A stretch of 64,000 bases of DNA from Flavobacterium sp. GSB-24 (GTDB taxonomy: Bacteria; Bacteroidota; Bacteroidia; Flavobacteriales; Flavobacteriaceae): the NCBI RefSeq assembly GCF_027924665.1, contig NZ_AP027043.1, positions 4,898,001 through 4,962,000 of the forward strand, read 5' to 3'. The notes below the pieces were generated by a model that saw only the letters and a program-made list of their open reading frames with translations, had not been told where the DNA came from and made no database searches. The translations under genes were made by a program, and so were the position numbers. Shown here piece after piece: positions 51,284 through 60,720 of this stretch (position 1 is its first letter; every line of letters begins with the position of its first letter).

Positions 51284-52321
51284 ATGTCACAAAATAAGAA
51301 CGCCTTAATCCGCTATAAAACGATCGATAAATGTCTGCAAAACAGATACAGACAATGGACTTTGGAGGATTTAATCGAAGAATGTTCTGAAGCACTATTT
51401 GAATACGAAGGACGTCAAAATCCAATTAGTAAGCGAACTATTCAAATGGATATTCAGCTGATGCGAAGTGAAAAACTGGGTTACAATGCGCCAATTGTCG
51501 TTTACGATAAAAAGTATTATAGATATGAAGACGAAGATTTTTCGATAACCGATATTCCGCTGACGGAAACCGATATGAATGTTTTGACTGAAACCGTTTC
51601 GATGTTGAAACAGTTTAAAGATTTCTCCCTTTTTAATGATGTATCGGATATTTTACAGCGTTTAGAGGATAAAATCTATTCTGAAAAATCACATACCAAA
51701 CCCGTAATTTATCTGGATAAAAACGAGAATCTAAAAGGGCTTCATTATCTGGACGAAGTCTATCAGGCGATTATCAAAAAAATGGTTCTGATAGTTACGT
51801 ACAAATCTTTTAAATCTGTGGAAGAAACCAAATTTCATTTTCATCCTTTTATATTAAAAGAATTCAATAATCGTTGGTTTTTGATTGGAAAGAAAAAAGT
51901 CTCACAGCCGATTACCAATTTGGCTTTGGACAGAATCATTGCAATTGACTACGATTTTAATCATCCTTATTTAGAAGAAGATTTTGATGCCGACATGTAT
52001 TATAAAGATGTAATTGGTGTTACGGTAAATTTGGGATTAAAAGCCAGGCGAATTGAATTATGGGTAGATGCGTCGAATGCACCTTATGTATTGACAAAAC
52101 CTTTGCACACTTCTCAGCGGTTAATTAAGGAAAATGAAGACGGAAGCATTATTGTCCATTTATATGTAATACCAAATTATGAAATGGAAAGACTTCTTCT
52201 AGGTTTTGGAAGTTGTATGGAGATTTTAAGACCAGAAAGTCTGAGAAATCGTATGAAAAAGATACTTCAAGATGCCATTTCTCGCTACGATTCTGAAAAT
52301 TCAACTGAAATAAATGCATAA
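51284..52321 (+). CDS. WYL-domain transcriptional regulator
   Basis: A 345-aa protein. The N-terminus (NALIRYKTIDKCLQNRYRQWTLEDLIEECSEAL, then ISKRTIQMDIQLMRSEKLGYNAPIV) is a winged helix-turn-helix, about residues 5-75. The WYL domain spans about 150-230 (LVTYKSFKSVEETKFHFHPFILKEFNNRWFLIGKKK ... LALDRIIAIDY) with the RWFLIG form of the WYL motif, and a C-terminal WCX region follows. WYL proteins sense nucleic-acid or nucleotide ligands in several defence and DNA-damage systems. It is the nearest regulator to the palindromes shared by rtcB and the array, so it is a candidate for that role, unproven. Confidence 0.88.
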   Translation: MSQNKNALIRYKTIDKCLQNRYRQWTLEDLIEECSEALFEYEGRQNPISKRTIQMDIQLMRSEKLGYNAPIVVYDKKYYRYEDEDFSITDIPLTETDMNVLTETVSMLKQFKDFSLFNDVSDILQRLEDKIYSEKSHTKPVIYLDKNENLKGLHYLDEVYQAIIKKMVLIVTYKSFKSVEETKFHFHPFILKEFNNRWFLIGKKKVSQPITNLALDRIIAIDYDFNHPYLEEDFDADMYYKDVIGVTVNLGLKARRIELWVDASNAPYVLTKPLHTSQRLIKENEDGSIIVHLYVIPNYEMERLLLGFGSCMEILRPESLRNRMKKILQDAISRYDSENSTEINA

Positions 52322-52492
52322 TTTTTTAAAGAATATCGAATTAAATCCGATTTAAAAACCAAAAAGACATTTTTACAGCATGGAAAATGTTAAAATCTAA
52401 AAAAAGAATAGTATATTTCCCTATAAATAAACCACCAAATCACTCTAAATCAGTGATATTTTTTAACTAACCAAAAATTTATTAAAAAATTA

Positions 52493-52524
52493 TATGCATG
52501 CATAGTATTTTTTAATTATATTTG
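52493..52524 (+). promoter_or_regulatory. Palindrome TATGCATGCATA and TATATTTG box upstream of the MarR gene
   Basis: A perfect 12-bp palindrome at 52493-52504 lies 12 bases before the -7 match TATATTTG at 52517-52524, that is, in the -33 region. The ATG is at 52543. It is a good candidate operator for the MarR-type protein, allowing autoregulation. Confidence 0.5.
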
Positions 52525-52542
52525 AAATCGATATAGTTACCT

Positions 52543-53001
52543 ATGAAAGACAAAACGATAGATTATATTTTGAGAGCGACGTGGCAGGCTGTTTCAAGAA
52601 TGTATAACGAAGAGGCTGCCAAATATGATGCTACAATGGCAACAGGATTTGCTCTTTTAAGTATGGACAAGGAAGAAGGAACTCCATCAACCGCTTTAGG
52701 CCCGAGAATGGGCATGGAAGCAACCAGCTTAACAAGAACACTTAAATCTATGGAAGAGAAAGGTTTAATTGTTCGCAAAAAAAATCCAAGCGACGGCAGA
52801 GGTGTTTTAATATACCTAACCGAATTTGGAAAAGAAAAAAGAGATTTATCTAAAAATACAGTTCTGAAATTTAATGAAACGGTTAGAAAACATGTCTCAG
52901 ACGAAAAGCTGCAGCATTTTATAGAAGTTTCTGAAATTATCAACGAATTAATTCAGGACAAAAATATTTTCAATCATACAGAAAACTCAGAAAATGAATA
53001 A
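52543..53001 (+). CDS. MarR family transcriptional regulator
   Basis: A 152-aa protein. The winged helix-turn-helix is in TALGPRMGMEATSLTRTLKSMEEKGLIVRKKNPSDGRGVLIYLTE, which matches MarR (SLTR recognition helix and DGR wing). The flanking helices form the dimer interface. It lies 53 bases upstream of the fadN-A-E cluster on the same strand, so it probably controls fatty-acid oxidation, with acyl-CoA or fatty acid as a plausible ligand by analogy. Its own promoter has a 12-bp palindrome. Confidence 0.9.
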   Translation: MKDKTIDYILRATWQAVSRMYNEEAAKYDATMATGFALLSMDKEEGTPSTALGPRMGMEATSLTRTLKSMEEKGLIVRKKNPSDGRGVLIYLTEFGKEKRDLSKNTVLKFNETVRKHVSDEKLQHFIEVSEIINELIQDKNIFNHTENSENE

Positions 53002-53054
53002 TCTCCTTTAAAGAGAAAATTCAAATTCTACCCAAAAAAACAAATTTTACAAAT

Positions 53055-55445
53055 ATGAAACGCACAATTAAAAAAGTTGCTGTAATTGGATCCGGAATTA
53101 TGGGTTCAGGTATAGCCAGTCATTTTGCTAACATTGGTGTCGAAGTTTTACTTCTGGACATTATACCTCGCGAACTGACAGAAGCTGAAGCTAAAAAAGG
53201 ATTAACACTTGAAAGTAAAGCCGTTCGCAACCGTGTGGTAAACGAACATTTGGCGAATTCATTAAAATCGAAACCCTCTCCTATTTACAGCCAAAAATTC
53301 GCTAGCCGAATTACAACTGGAAATACAACTGATGATATGGCAAAAATTGCCAATGTTGACTGGATTATCGAAGTTGTAGTGGAACGTTTAGATATCAAAA
53401 AATTAGTTTTTGAACAAATTGAGAAATTCCGCAAGCCGGGAACTTTGGTTACTTCTAATACTTCTGGTATTCCAATTCACTTTATGAGTGAAGGAAGAAG
53501 CGAAGATTTTCAACAACACTTCTGCGGAACTCACTTTTTTAACCCTGCGCGTTACTTAAAATTATTTGAAATTATTCCTGGTCCAAAAACTTCAACTGAA
53601 GTGTTGGATTTCTTAAACGAATATGGATCTAAATTTTTAGGAAAAACTTCGGTTGTTGCTAAAGATACTCCGGCATTTATTGGAAACAGAATTGGTATTT
53701 ACGGAATCCAGAGTTTATTCCATTTAGTAAAAGAAATGGGATTAACGATTGAAGAAGTTGATAAATTGACGGGGCCTGTAATTGGTCGTCCAAAATCGGC
53801 TACTTTTCGTACGGTTGACGTTGTTGGTTTAGATACTTTGGTACATGTTGCTAATGGTATTTATGAAAACTGCCCAACTGATGAACAACACGAATTGTTT
53901 AAACTTCCAGAATTTGTTACCAAAATGATGGAAAACAATTGGCTGGGAAGCAAAACGGGACAAGGTTTCTACAAAAAAGTAGATAAAGATATTCTTTCTT
54001 TAGACTTAGATACATTAGAATACCGCGCTGCGAAAAAAGCAAATTTTGCTACGCTTGAACTGACAAAAACTATCGATAAACCAATCAATCGTTTTAAAGT
54101 TTTAGTAAAAGGAACAGACAAAGCGGGAGAATTCTACAGAAAAAGTTTCGCTGGAATGTTTGCTTATGTGTCAAACAGAATTCCTGAAATCTCAGACGAA
54201 TTATACAAAATTGACGATGCTATGAAAGCTGGTTTTGGATGGGAAAATGGTCCATTTGAAATCTGGGATGCAATTGGTGTTGCCAAAGGAATTGAAATCA
54301 TGAAAGCAGAAGGCTTAGAGCCTGCTGCATGGGTTACAGAAATGCTGGCTTCTGGAAGCGAAAGTTTCTATACTGTAAAAGAAGGAGCAACTTATTTCTA
54401 CAACATTCCAACAAAATCACAAGTAAAAGTTCCTGGACAAGATTCATTCATTATTCTGAACAACATTCGCGAAAGCAAAAAAGTTTGGAGTAACAGCGGT
54501 GCAATCATTCAGGATTTGGGAGACGGAATTTTGAACTTAGAATTCCAATCTAAAATGAATACAATTGGTGGCGATGTACTTCAAGCCATCAATAAAGCAA
54601 TCGACTTATCTGAAAAAGAATATCAAGGTTTAGTTATTGGAAACCAAGCAGCGAATTTCTCTGTTGGAGCTAATATCGGAATGATTTTCATGATGGCAGT
54701 TGAGCAGGAATACGACGAATTAAACATGGCGATCAAATTGTTCCAAGATACAATGATGCGCGTTCGTTATTCTTCTATTCCAGTTGTTGTAGCGCCTCAC
54801 GGAATGACTTTTGGCGGTGGATGCGAAATGAGCTTACATGCTGATAAAGTGGTTGCTGCTGCAGAAACTTATATGGGATTGGTTGAATTTGGTGTTGGTG
54901 TAATTCCTGGTGGTGGTGGTTCTAAAGAAATGACTTTAAGAGCGTCTGATTTATTCCGCAAAAACGATGTGGAGTTGAACGTTCTTCAAGAATATTTCTT
55001 AACAATCGCAATGGCAAAAGTTTCAACTTCTGGTTATGAAGCTTTTGACACTGGACTTCTTCAACATGGAAAAGATGTTATTGTAGTAAACAAAGATCGT
55101 CAGATTGCTGAAGCTAAAAAACATGCTTTATTATTAGCAGAAGCTGGTTATACACAGCCAATTAGAAGAAATGATATTAAAGTTTTAGGAAAACAAGCAC
55201 TTGGAATGTTCTTAGTAGGAACGGATCAAATGGAAGCTGGAAAATACATTTCTGAACACGACAAGAAAATCGCTAACAAACTGGCTTATGTTATGGCCGG
55301 AGGTGATTTATCTGAAGCAACTTTAGTTTCTGAACAATATTTATTAGATATCGAACGTGAAGCTTTCTTGAGTTTATGTACAGAGAGAAAAACTCTTGAA
55401 CGAATCCAATATATGTTAACTAAAGGAAAACCGCTTCGTAATTAG
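53055..55445 (+). CDS. fadN: 3-hydroxyacyl-CoA dehydrogenase / enoyl-CoA hydratase, FadN type
   Basis: A 796-aa bifunctional enzyme with domain order dehydrogenase first, hydratase last, the FadN order and the reverse of E. coli FadB. NAD site: VAVIGSGIMGSGIASHFAN. Dehydrogenase active site region: FCGTHFFNPARYLKLFEIIPG and KDTPAFIGNRIGIYG. The C-terminal crotonase part has VIGNQAANFSVGANIGM and FGGGCEMSLHADKVVAAAETYMGLVEFGVGVIPGGGG, with the oxyanion and Glu sites. It hydrates enoyl-CoA and oxidises 3-hydroxyacyl-CoA. Cytosolic. It precedes fadA by 97 bases. Confidence 0.93.
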   Translation: MKRTIKKVAVIGSGIMGSGIASHFANIGVEVLLLDIIPRELTEAEAKKGLTLESKAVRNRVVNEHLANSLKSKPSPIYSQKFASRITTGNTTDDMAKIANVDWIIEVVVERLDIKKLVFEQIEKFRKPGTLVTSNTSGIPIHFMSEGRSEDFQQHFCGTHFFNPARYLKLFEIIPGPKTSTEVLDFLNEYGSKFLGKTSVVAKDTPAFIGNRIGIYGIQSLFHLVKEMGLTIEEVDKLTGPVIGRPKSATFRTVDVVGLDTLVHVANGIYENCPTDEQHELFKLPEFVTKMMENNWLGSKTGQGFYKKVDKDILSLDLDTLEYRAAKKANFATLELTKTIDKPINRFKVLVKGTDKAGEFYRKSFAGMFAYVSNRIPEISDELYKIDDAMKAGFGWENGPFEIWDAIGVAKGIEIMKAEGLEPAAWVTEMLASGSESFYTVKEGATYFYNIPTKSQVKVPGQDSFIILNNIRESKKVWSNSGAIIQDLGDGILNLEFQSKMNTIGGDVLQAINKAIDLSEKEYQGLVIGNQAANFSVGANIGMIFMMAVEQEYDELNMAIKLFQDTMMRVRYSSIPVVVAPHGMTFGGGCEMSLHADKVVAAAETYMGLVEFGVGVIPGGGGSKEMTLRASDLFRKNDVELNVLQEYFLTIAMAKVSTSGYEAFDTGLLQHGKDVIVVNKDRQIAEAKKHALLLAEAGYTQPIRRNDIKVLGKQALGMFLVGTDQMEAGKYISEHDKKIANKLAYVMAGGDLSEATLVSEQYLLDIEREAFLSLCTERKTLERIQYMLTKGKPLRN

Positions 55446-55542
55446 AAAAGTAGAAGAAAGATGCAAGAAGCAAGATTTCAAAACAAAGTTTTGTCTTTTC
55501 TCTTGGCTCTTGCTTCTATAAATCTTAAAAAAAACAAAACAA

Positions 55543-56724
55543 ATGAAAACAGCATATATAGTAAAAGCATATAGAACAGCAGTTGGAAAAGCTCCAAAAG
55601 GTGTTTTTAGATTTAAAAGACCTGATGAATTAGCTGCAGAAACCATTCAGTTTATGATGGACGAACTGCCTAATTTTGATAAAAAACGTATCGACGACGT
55701 TATGGTAGGAAATGCCATGCCGGAAGCAGAACAAGGACTAAACGTTGGTCGTTTGATTTCTCTTATGGGATTAAAAGTAGAAGATGTTCCTGGAGTTACG
55801 GTAAACCGTTATTGCGCATCTGGACTAGAAACTATCGGAATGGCGACTGCTAAAATCCAATCGGGAATGGCAGATTGTATCATTGCAGGTGGTGCAGAAA
55901 GTATGAGTTTTATTCCGATGGGAGGTTACAAACCAACTCCGGATTATAAAGTTGCTGCTGCAGGTCACGAAGATTACTATTGGGGAATGGGTTTAACTGC
56001 TGAAGCGGTTGCCAATCAATATAAAATTTCAAGAGAAGATCAGGATGAGTTTGCTTATAACTCACACATGAAAGCTTTGAAAGCGCAGGCAGAAGGAAAA
56101 TTCGACAAACAAATCGTTCCAATTACTGTTGAGCAGACTTTCATCAATGAAAACGGTAAAAAAGAAACTAAATCATACGTTGTAAAACAAGACGAAGGAC
56201 CGAGAGCTGGAACTTCTAAAGAAGCTTTAGCAGGTTTAAAACCGGTTTTCGCTGCTGACGGAAGTGTAACTGCAGGTAACTCTTCTCAAATGAGCGACGG
56301 TGCTGCATTCGTTTTAATCATGAGCGAAGAGATGGTAAAAGAATTAAATCTTGAGCCAATTGCACGTTTGGTAAATTTTGCTTCTTCTGGTGTTGAACCA
56401 AGAATAATGGGTATTGGTCCAGTAAAAGCAATTCCAAAAGCCTTAAAACAAGCTGGTTTAGAATTAAAAGATATTGACTTAGTGGAATTAAACGAGGCTT
56501 TTGCTTCTCAGTCTTTGGCTGTAATTCGCGAATTAGGTTTAAATCCAGATATCGTAAACGTAAACGGAGGAGCAATCGCTTTAGGACACCCGCTGGGATG
56601 CACAGGAGCTAAACTATCTGTCCAATTATTTGATGAAATGAAACGCAGAGGCAACAAATATGGAATTGTTTCAATGTGTGTGGGTACTGGACAGGGAAGC
56701 GCTGGAATTTACGAGGTGTTATAA
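55543..56724 (+). CDS. fadA: Acetyl-CoA C-acyltransferase (thiolase)
   Basis: A 393-aa thiolase that cleaves 3-ketoacyl-CoA with CoA to release acetyl-CoA. The nucleophilic Cys is in [17 protein letters not shown] (about residue 90), the His in [19 protein letters not shown] (about 347) and the base Cys in [18 protein letters not shown] (about 380). All catalytic residues are present. Order and spacing follow fadN and precede fadE as in the Bacillus fadNAE group. A GTCATTTCGA repeat (56801-56898) lies in the gap to fadE. Confidence 0.94.
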   Translation: MKTAYIVKAYRTAVGKAPKGVFRFKRPDELAAETIQFMMDELPNFDKKRIDDVMVGNAMPEAEQGLNVGRLISLMGLKVEDVPGVTVNRYCASGLETIGMATAKIQSGMADCIIAGGAESMSFIPMGGYKPTPDYKVAAAGHEDYYWGMGLTAEAVANQYKISREDQDEFAYNSHMKALKAQAEGKFDKQIVPITVEQTFINENGKKETKSYVVKQDEGPRAGTSKEALAGLKPVFAADGSVTAGNSSQMSDGAAFVLIMSEEMVKELNLEPIARLVNFASSGVEPRIMGIGPVKAIPKALKQAGLELKDIDLVELNEAFASQSLAVIRELGLNPDIVNVNGGAIALGHPLGCTGAKLSVQLFDEMKRRGNKYGIVSMCVGTGQGSAGIYEVL

Positions 56725-56800
56725 GAAAGTATTCGTATAGTTTGTCATTTCGAGGAACGAGAAATCGCACTAGTATTTCGACAAAAAAACCATCAAATTT

Positions 56801-56898
56801 GTCATTTCGACGAAGGAGAAATCTCCGCGACGATTGTCCACACAGCTGATAATCTTTGTAGAGTTTACTTGCGGAGATTTCTCCTTCGTCGAAATGAC
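56801..56898. repeat. GTCATTTCGA palindromic element, copy C
   Basis: GTCATTTCGACGAAGGAGAA and the exact inverse TTCTCCTTCGTCGAAATGAC flank an about 60-bp centre with smaller arms ATCTCCGC / GCGGAGAT. A partial TGTCATTTCGAGGAACGAGA precedes it at 56743. The element sits between fadA and fadE. Confidence 0.85.
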
Positions 56899-56953
56899 AA
56901 GATTGAGGAAAAAGCATAAATAAAAAGATACTAAAACAAAAAAAATAAAAGTC

Positions 56954-58744
56954 ATGAGCGACAAAACAAGAGGAGGTCAATTCCTAGTTAAAGAAACAAA
57001 ATGCGAGGACATCTTTACTCCAGAAGATTTCTCGGAAGAGCAGTTAATGATGCGTGACTCTGTTAAGGAGTTCGTTGACAAAGAATTATGGGCGCATAAA
57101 GATCGTTTTGAGAAAAAAGATTACGCTTATACTGAATCATCTATGCGTAAAGCGGGTGAATTGGGACTTCTTGGAGTTGCAGTTCCTGAAGAGTACGGCG
57201 GATTAGGAATGGGATTTGTATCTACGATGTTAGTTTGCGATTACATTTCTGGAGCAACTGGTTCGTTCTCGACTGCTTTTGGTGCGCATACCGGAATTGG
57301 AACAATGCCAATTACACTTTATGGATCAGAAGAGCAAAAGAAAAAATACGTTCCTAAATTGGCTTCTGGAGAATGGTTTGGAGCTTACTGCTTAACTGAG
57401 CCAGGCGCTGGATCTGATGCTAACTCAGGAAAAACAAAAGCTGTTTTATCTGAAGACGGAACTCATTATTTAATTACAGGACAAAAAATGTGGATTTCGA
57501 ATGCAGGTTTCTGCAGCGTTTTCATCGTTTTTGCTCGTATTGGAGATGATAAAAATATTACAGGTTTCATCGTAGAAAATGATCCGTCAAACGGAATTTC
57601 TATGAATGAAGAAGAACATAAATTAGGAATTCGTGCTTCTTCTACTCGTCAGGTTTTCTTCAACGAAACAAAAGTTCCGGTTGAAAACATGTTGTCTGAA
57701 AGAGGAAACGGTTTCAAAATTGCAATGAATGCTTTGAACGTTGGTCGTATTAAATTGGCTGCCGCATGTTTGGATGCTCAAAGAAGAGTAACAACTGGAG
57801 CTGTAAAATATGCTAACGAAAGAATTCAGTTCAATACTCCTATTTCATCTTTTGGAGCTATCCGTTCTAAATTAGCTGAAATGGCAACTAGCGCTTACGC
57901 GGGAGAAAGTGCTTCTTACCGTGCTGCAAAAGACATCGAAGACAGAATTGCTGCTCGTGAAGCGGAAGGAACTTCTCATCAGGAAGCTGAATTGAAAGGT
58001 GTTGAAGAATATGCTATCGAGTGTTCGATCTTGAAAGTAGCGGTTTCTGAAGACGTTCAAAACTGTTCTGACGAAGGTATTCAGGTTTTTGGCGGAATGG
58101 GATTCTCTGAAGATACTCCGATGGAAAGTGCTTGGAGAGATGCTCGTATCGCACGTATCTACGAAGGAACAAACGAAATCAACAGAATGCTTTCTGTAGG
58201 TATGCTAATCAAAAAAGCAATGAAAGGACACGTTGATTTACTTGGACCAGCAATGAAAGTTCAAGAAGAATTAATGGGAATTCCCTCTTTTGATACTCCA
58301 GATTTCTCTGAATTATTTGCAGAAGAAAAAACAATCGTAGCTAACTTGAAAAAAGTTTTCTTGATGGTTGCTGGAAGCGCTGTTCAAAAATATGGTCCAG
58401 AATTAGATTCTCACCAACAATTATTAATGGCTGCTGCAGATATCTTAATCGAAATTTATATGGCTGAAAGTACAATTCTTAGAACTGAGAAATTAGCTAA
58501 AAAAGAAGGTGAAGATAAAGTTCAAGAGCAAATTGCTATGGCAAAATTATACTTGTACAAAGCTGTAGATATTGTAAACTTAAGAGGAAAAGAAGGAATT
58601 GCGTCTTTCTCTGAAGGAGACGAACAACGTATGATGTTAATGGGATTGAAACGTTTTACAAAATACACTAACCTGCCAAATGTTGTGGCGTTGAGAGAAA
58701 AAATTGCAGAAAAATTAGTTGCAGAAAATTCATACTGCTTCTAA
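56954..58744 (+). CDS. fadE: Acyl-CoA dehydrogenase, FadE type
   Basis: A 596-aa FAD enzyme for the first step of beta-oxidation. The ACAD core (residues about 30-400) has YCLTEPGAGSDANSGKTKA, QKMWISNAGFCSVFIVFARI, FNTPISSFGAIRSKLAEMATSAYA and IQVFGGMGFSEDTPMESAWRDARIARIYEGTNEINR (catalytic Glu in YEGTNE). A C-terminal extension of about 160 residues (KAMKGHVDLLGPAMKVQEELMG onward) is typical of this larger subfamily. Electron transfer is to ETF. It ends the fad group and is followed by a terminator. Confidence 0.94.
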   Translation: MSDKTRGGQFLVKETKCEDIFTPEDFSEEQLMMRDSVKEFVDKELWAHKDRFEKKDYAYTESSMRKAGELGLLGVAVPEEYGGLGMGFVSTMLVCDYISGATGSFSTAFGAHTGIGTMPITLYGSEEQKKKYVPKLASGEWFGAYCLTEPGAGSDANSGKTKAVLSEDGTHYLITGQKMWISNAGFCSVFIVFARIGDDKNITGFIVENDPSNGISMNEEEHKLGIRASSTRQVFFNETKVPVENMLSERGNGFKIAMNALNVGRIKLAAACLDAQRRVTTGAVKYANERIQFNTPISSFGAIRSKLAEMATSAYAGESASYRAAKDIEDRIAAREAEGTSHQEAELKGVEEYAIECSILKVAVSEDVQNCSDEGIQVFGGMGFSEDTPMESAWRDARIARIYEGTNEINRMLSVGMLIKKAMKGHVDLLGPAMKVQEELMGIPSFDTPDFSELFAEEKTIVANLKKVFLMVAGSAVQKYGPELDSHQQLLMAAADILIEIYMAESTILRTEKLAKKEGEDKVQEQIAMAKLYLYKAVDIVNLRGKEGIASFSEGDEQRMMLMGLKRFTKYTNLPNVVALREKIAEKLVAENSYCF

Positions 58745-58776
58745 TATTACAATAGTTTTTAGCTTTTAATTTGTTT

Positions 58777-58808
58777 AAACCCGCGCAAGTCCGAAACTGC
58801 GCGGGTTT
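58777..58808 (+). terminator. Terminator after fadE
   Basis: AAACCCGCGCA / TGCGCGGGTTT, an 11-bp stem with a 10-base loop, then ATTTTTG. It lies 33 bases after the fadE stop. Confidence 0.9.
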
Positions 58809-58959
58809 ATTTTTGTTATTTTCCAGATCTTTCTTCGCAATATTTTTGCAACGATTTGCAAAATTTTCGTTAAAATTAACTTTCAAAGTGAATTACAATA
58901 GTTAAATATCCAATGTATTACTTTATATTTAACATTCTAAAAACGCTAAAAACAAAATA

Positions 58960-60054
58960 ATGAAACAAATTACTCTAATCGCATCTTTTTTGTTGTGCTT
59001 TGGTATCACGACGACCTTTGCTCAAAAGAACAAAAAAATGGACATAATCGCTTATTACACTGGCGATTCAAAACTTATTGATGAATACGAAGTTGGCAAA
59101 TTAAATCAAATTATTTTCAGTTTCTGCCATTTAAAAGATGGAAAATTAAGTGTTGATTCTCCTAAAGATTCAACTACAATCAAACACTTAGTTTCTCTAA
59201 AAGCAAAAAATCCGCAGCTAAAAATTATTTTATCACTTGGCGGCTGGGGTGGCTGCGAACCTTGTTCTGCTGCTTTCTCTACTGCAGAAGGTCGTTTAAA
59301 GTTTGCTAAATCTGTAAAAGAAATAAGCGATTCTTATAAAGTTGACGGTTTAGATTTAGATTGGGAATATCCAGCAATCGAAGGACTTCCAGGTCATTTG
59401 TATCAGGCTGTTGACAAGCCTAACTTTACTGAACTGGTAAAAATATTACGTTCTACATTAGGTAAAAAATACGAATTGAGTTTCGCTGCAGGAGGTTTCC
59501 AAAAATATTTAGACGAATCTATTGACTGGAAAGCTGCAACTCCTTTGGTAAACCGCATCAATATTATGAGTTATGATTTAGTAAACGGATATTCTAAAGT
59601 TACGGGTCACCATTCTCCATTGTACAGTACAAATGCTAATGAAGAATCTACGAATAGAGCTGTTGAATTTTTATTGAAACAAGGCGTTCCTGCAGAGAAA
59701 CTAGTTATTGGCGGTGCTTTTTACTCAAGAACTTGGAAAAATGTAGAAAACGTAAATAATGGTCTTTATCAAGCTGGAGAACATATTCAAGGTATCGATT
59801 TTAAAAACTTTGCTACAACTTATACTGAAGCAAATGGATGGAAATATTTTTGGGATGACAAAGCAAAAGCACCTTATTGGTACAATGCTTCAACTAAAAC
59901 TTTTGCTACATCAGATGATCTTAAATCTATAAAAGCAAAAGCAGAATACGTAAAAGCTAAAAAATTAGGAGGAATTATGTTTTGGGAACTTACTTTAGAT
60001 AGTTTCCGTGACGGAATGGTAAATGAAATTTACAAAGTAAAAACAGCAAAATAA
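58960..60054 (+). CDS. Secreted glycoside hydrolase family 18 (chitinase-like) enzyme
   Basis: A 364-aa enzyme with a signal peptide (MKQITLIASFLLCFGITTTFAQ). The catalytic signature DGLDLDWEYP (DxxDxDxE, Glu as acid) is present near residue 137-143. SLGGWGGCEPCSAAFST and INIMSYDLVNGY are the other GH18 strands, and GGIMFWELTLD is the late motif. Members hydrolyse chitin or related beta-1,4-N-acetylglucosamine polymers. No T9SS tail or carbohydrate-binding domain is seen, so it is probably periplasmic or outer-membrane-associated. A terminator follows. Confidence 0.93.
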   Translation: MKQITLIASFLLCFGITTTFAQKNKKMDIIAYYTGDSKLIDEYEVGKLNQIIFSFCHLKDGKLSVDSPKDSTTIKHLVSLKAKNPQLKIILSLGGWGGCEPCSAAFSTAEGRLKFAKSVKEISDSYKVDGLDLDWEYPAIEGLPGHLYQAVDKPNFTELVKILRSTLGKKYELSFAAGGFQKYLDESIDWKAATPLVNRINIMSYDLVNGYSKVTGHHSPLYSTNANEESTNRAVEFLLKQGVPAEKLVIGGAFYSRTWKNVENVNNGLYQAGEHIQGIDFKNFATTYTEANGWKYFWDDKAKAPYWYNASTKTFATSDDLKSIKAKAEYVKAKKLGGIMFWELTLDSFRDGMVNEIYKVKTAK

Positions 60055-60074
60055 TTTTGTTTAAAAGAATAAAA

Positions 60075-60102
60075 AAAGGCAGTTATCTAAATAACTGCCT
60101 TT
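60075..60102. terminator. Bidirectional terminator after chitinase gene
   Basis: AAAGGCAGTTAT / ATAACTGCCTTT, a 12-bp perfect stem with a CTAA loop, A-rich before and T-rich after. It separates convergent genes. Confidence 0.9.
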
Positions 60103-60124
60103 TTGTTTTATAGTTACAAAAACC

Positions 60125-60610
60125 TTATTGAACTTTTGATTTATCCAATTCTCCGATAAAAGGAATAGATTCTAAAATTTCACTGCGAATAATCGTTTGC
60201 AGATACACTTCCAACTGAATAAATTTAGCCGCATTTATAGCTCCAATCGCTTTTTTGGCTTGACTATAGGTTTTAGAGTAAAGTTTTTCATAATCAATAT
60301 GATTTTTTAAAGTACCTTTTGCTAATTCATCGGCTTTGGCATCTGTCAAAGTTTCATAATTAGCTGCATAATCATTTATTAATTGAAATTTGGTTTGTCC
60401 GAGCGCTTTACGTTTGGTTTCGTACTCATCATACACTTTTGTAAAAGCTGCTGCTTGAGCATCTGACAAGTTCATGTATTGTTTTACTAAATCACTTTTA
60501 GATTTCCCGTAAACACTTTGCAAAACATCTACATCTTCTTTAAAAGAAGATTGTGCATAAGATGAAAATGAGGCAACAGCCAGAATAAGAATAAGACTTA
60601 ATTTTTTCAT
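60125..60610 (-). CDS. Periplasmic helical protein of unknown function (LTxxQ-like)
   Basis: A 161-aa protein. The start chosen is the ATG at 60610, which gives the signal peptide MKKLSLILILAVASFSSYAQ; the frame extends 13 codons upstream. The mature part is all helical with a repeated heptad-like pattern (YMNLSDAQAAAFTKVYDEYETKRKALG; YETLTDAKADELAKGTLKNHIDYEKLYSKTYSQAKKAIG), similar to the LTxxQ/CpxP-type envelope proteins. No catalytic motif. It lies next to a DUF4251 and a META-domain gene, all on the minus strand, which may be an envelope-stress cluster. Confidence 0.75.
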   Translation of the reverse strand: MKKLSLILILAVASFSSYAQSSFKEDVDVLQSVYGKSKSDLVKQYMNLSDAQAAAFTKVYDEYETKRKALGQTKFQLINDYAANYETLTDAKADELAKGTLKNHIDYEKLYSKTYSQAKKAIGAINAAKFIQLEVYLQTIIRSEILESIPFIGELDKSKVQ

Positions 60611-60720
60611 AGTTTCAATTTTAAATTTGTTTTTAAAAATAATATGCATAGTAAAATATACTGATTATTAAAACTTTAAAACCCAAAACAGTATATCTAT
60701 ATCTTAAATAGGTAAAACTA

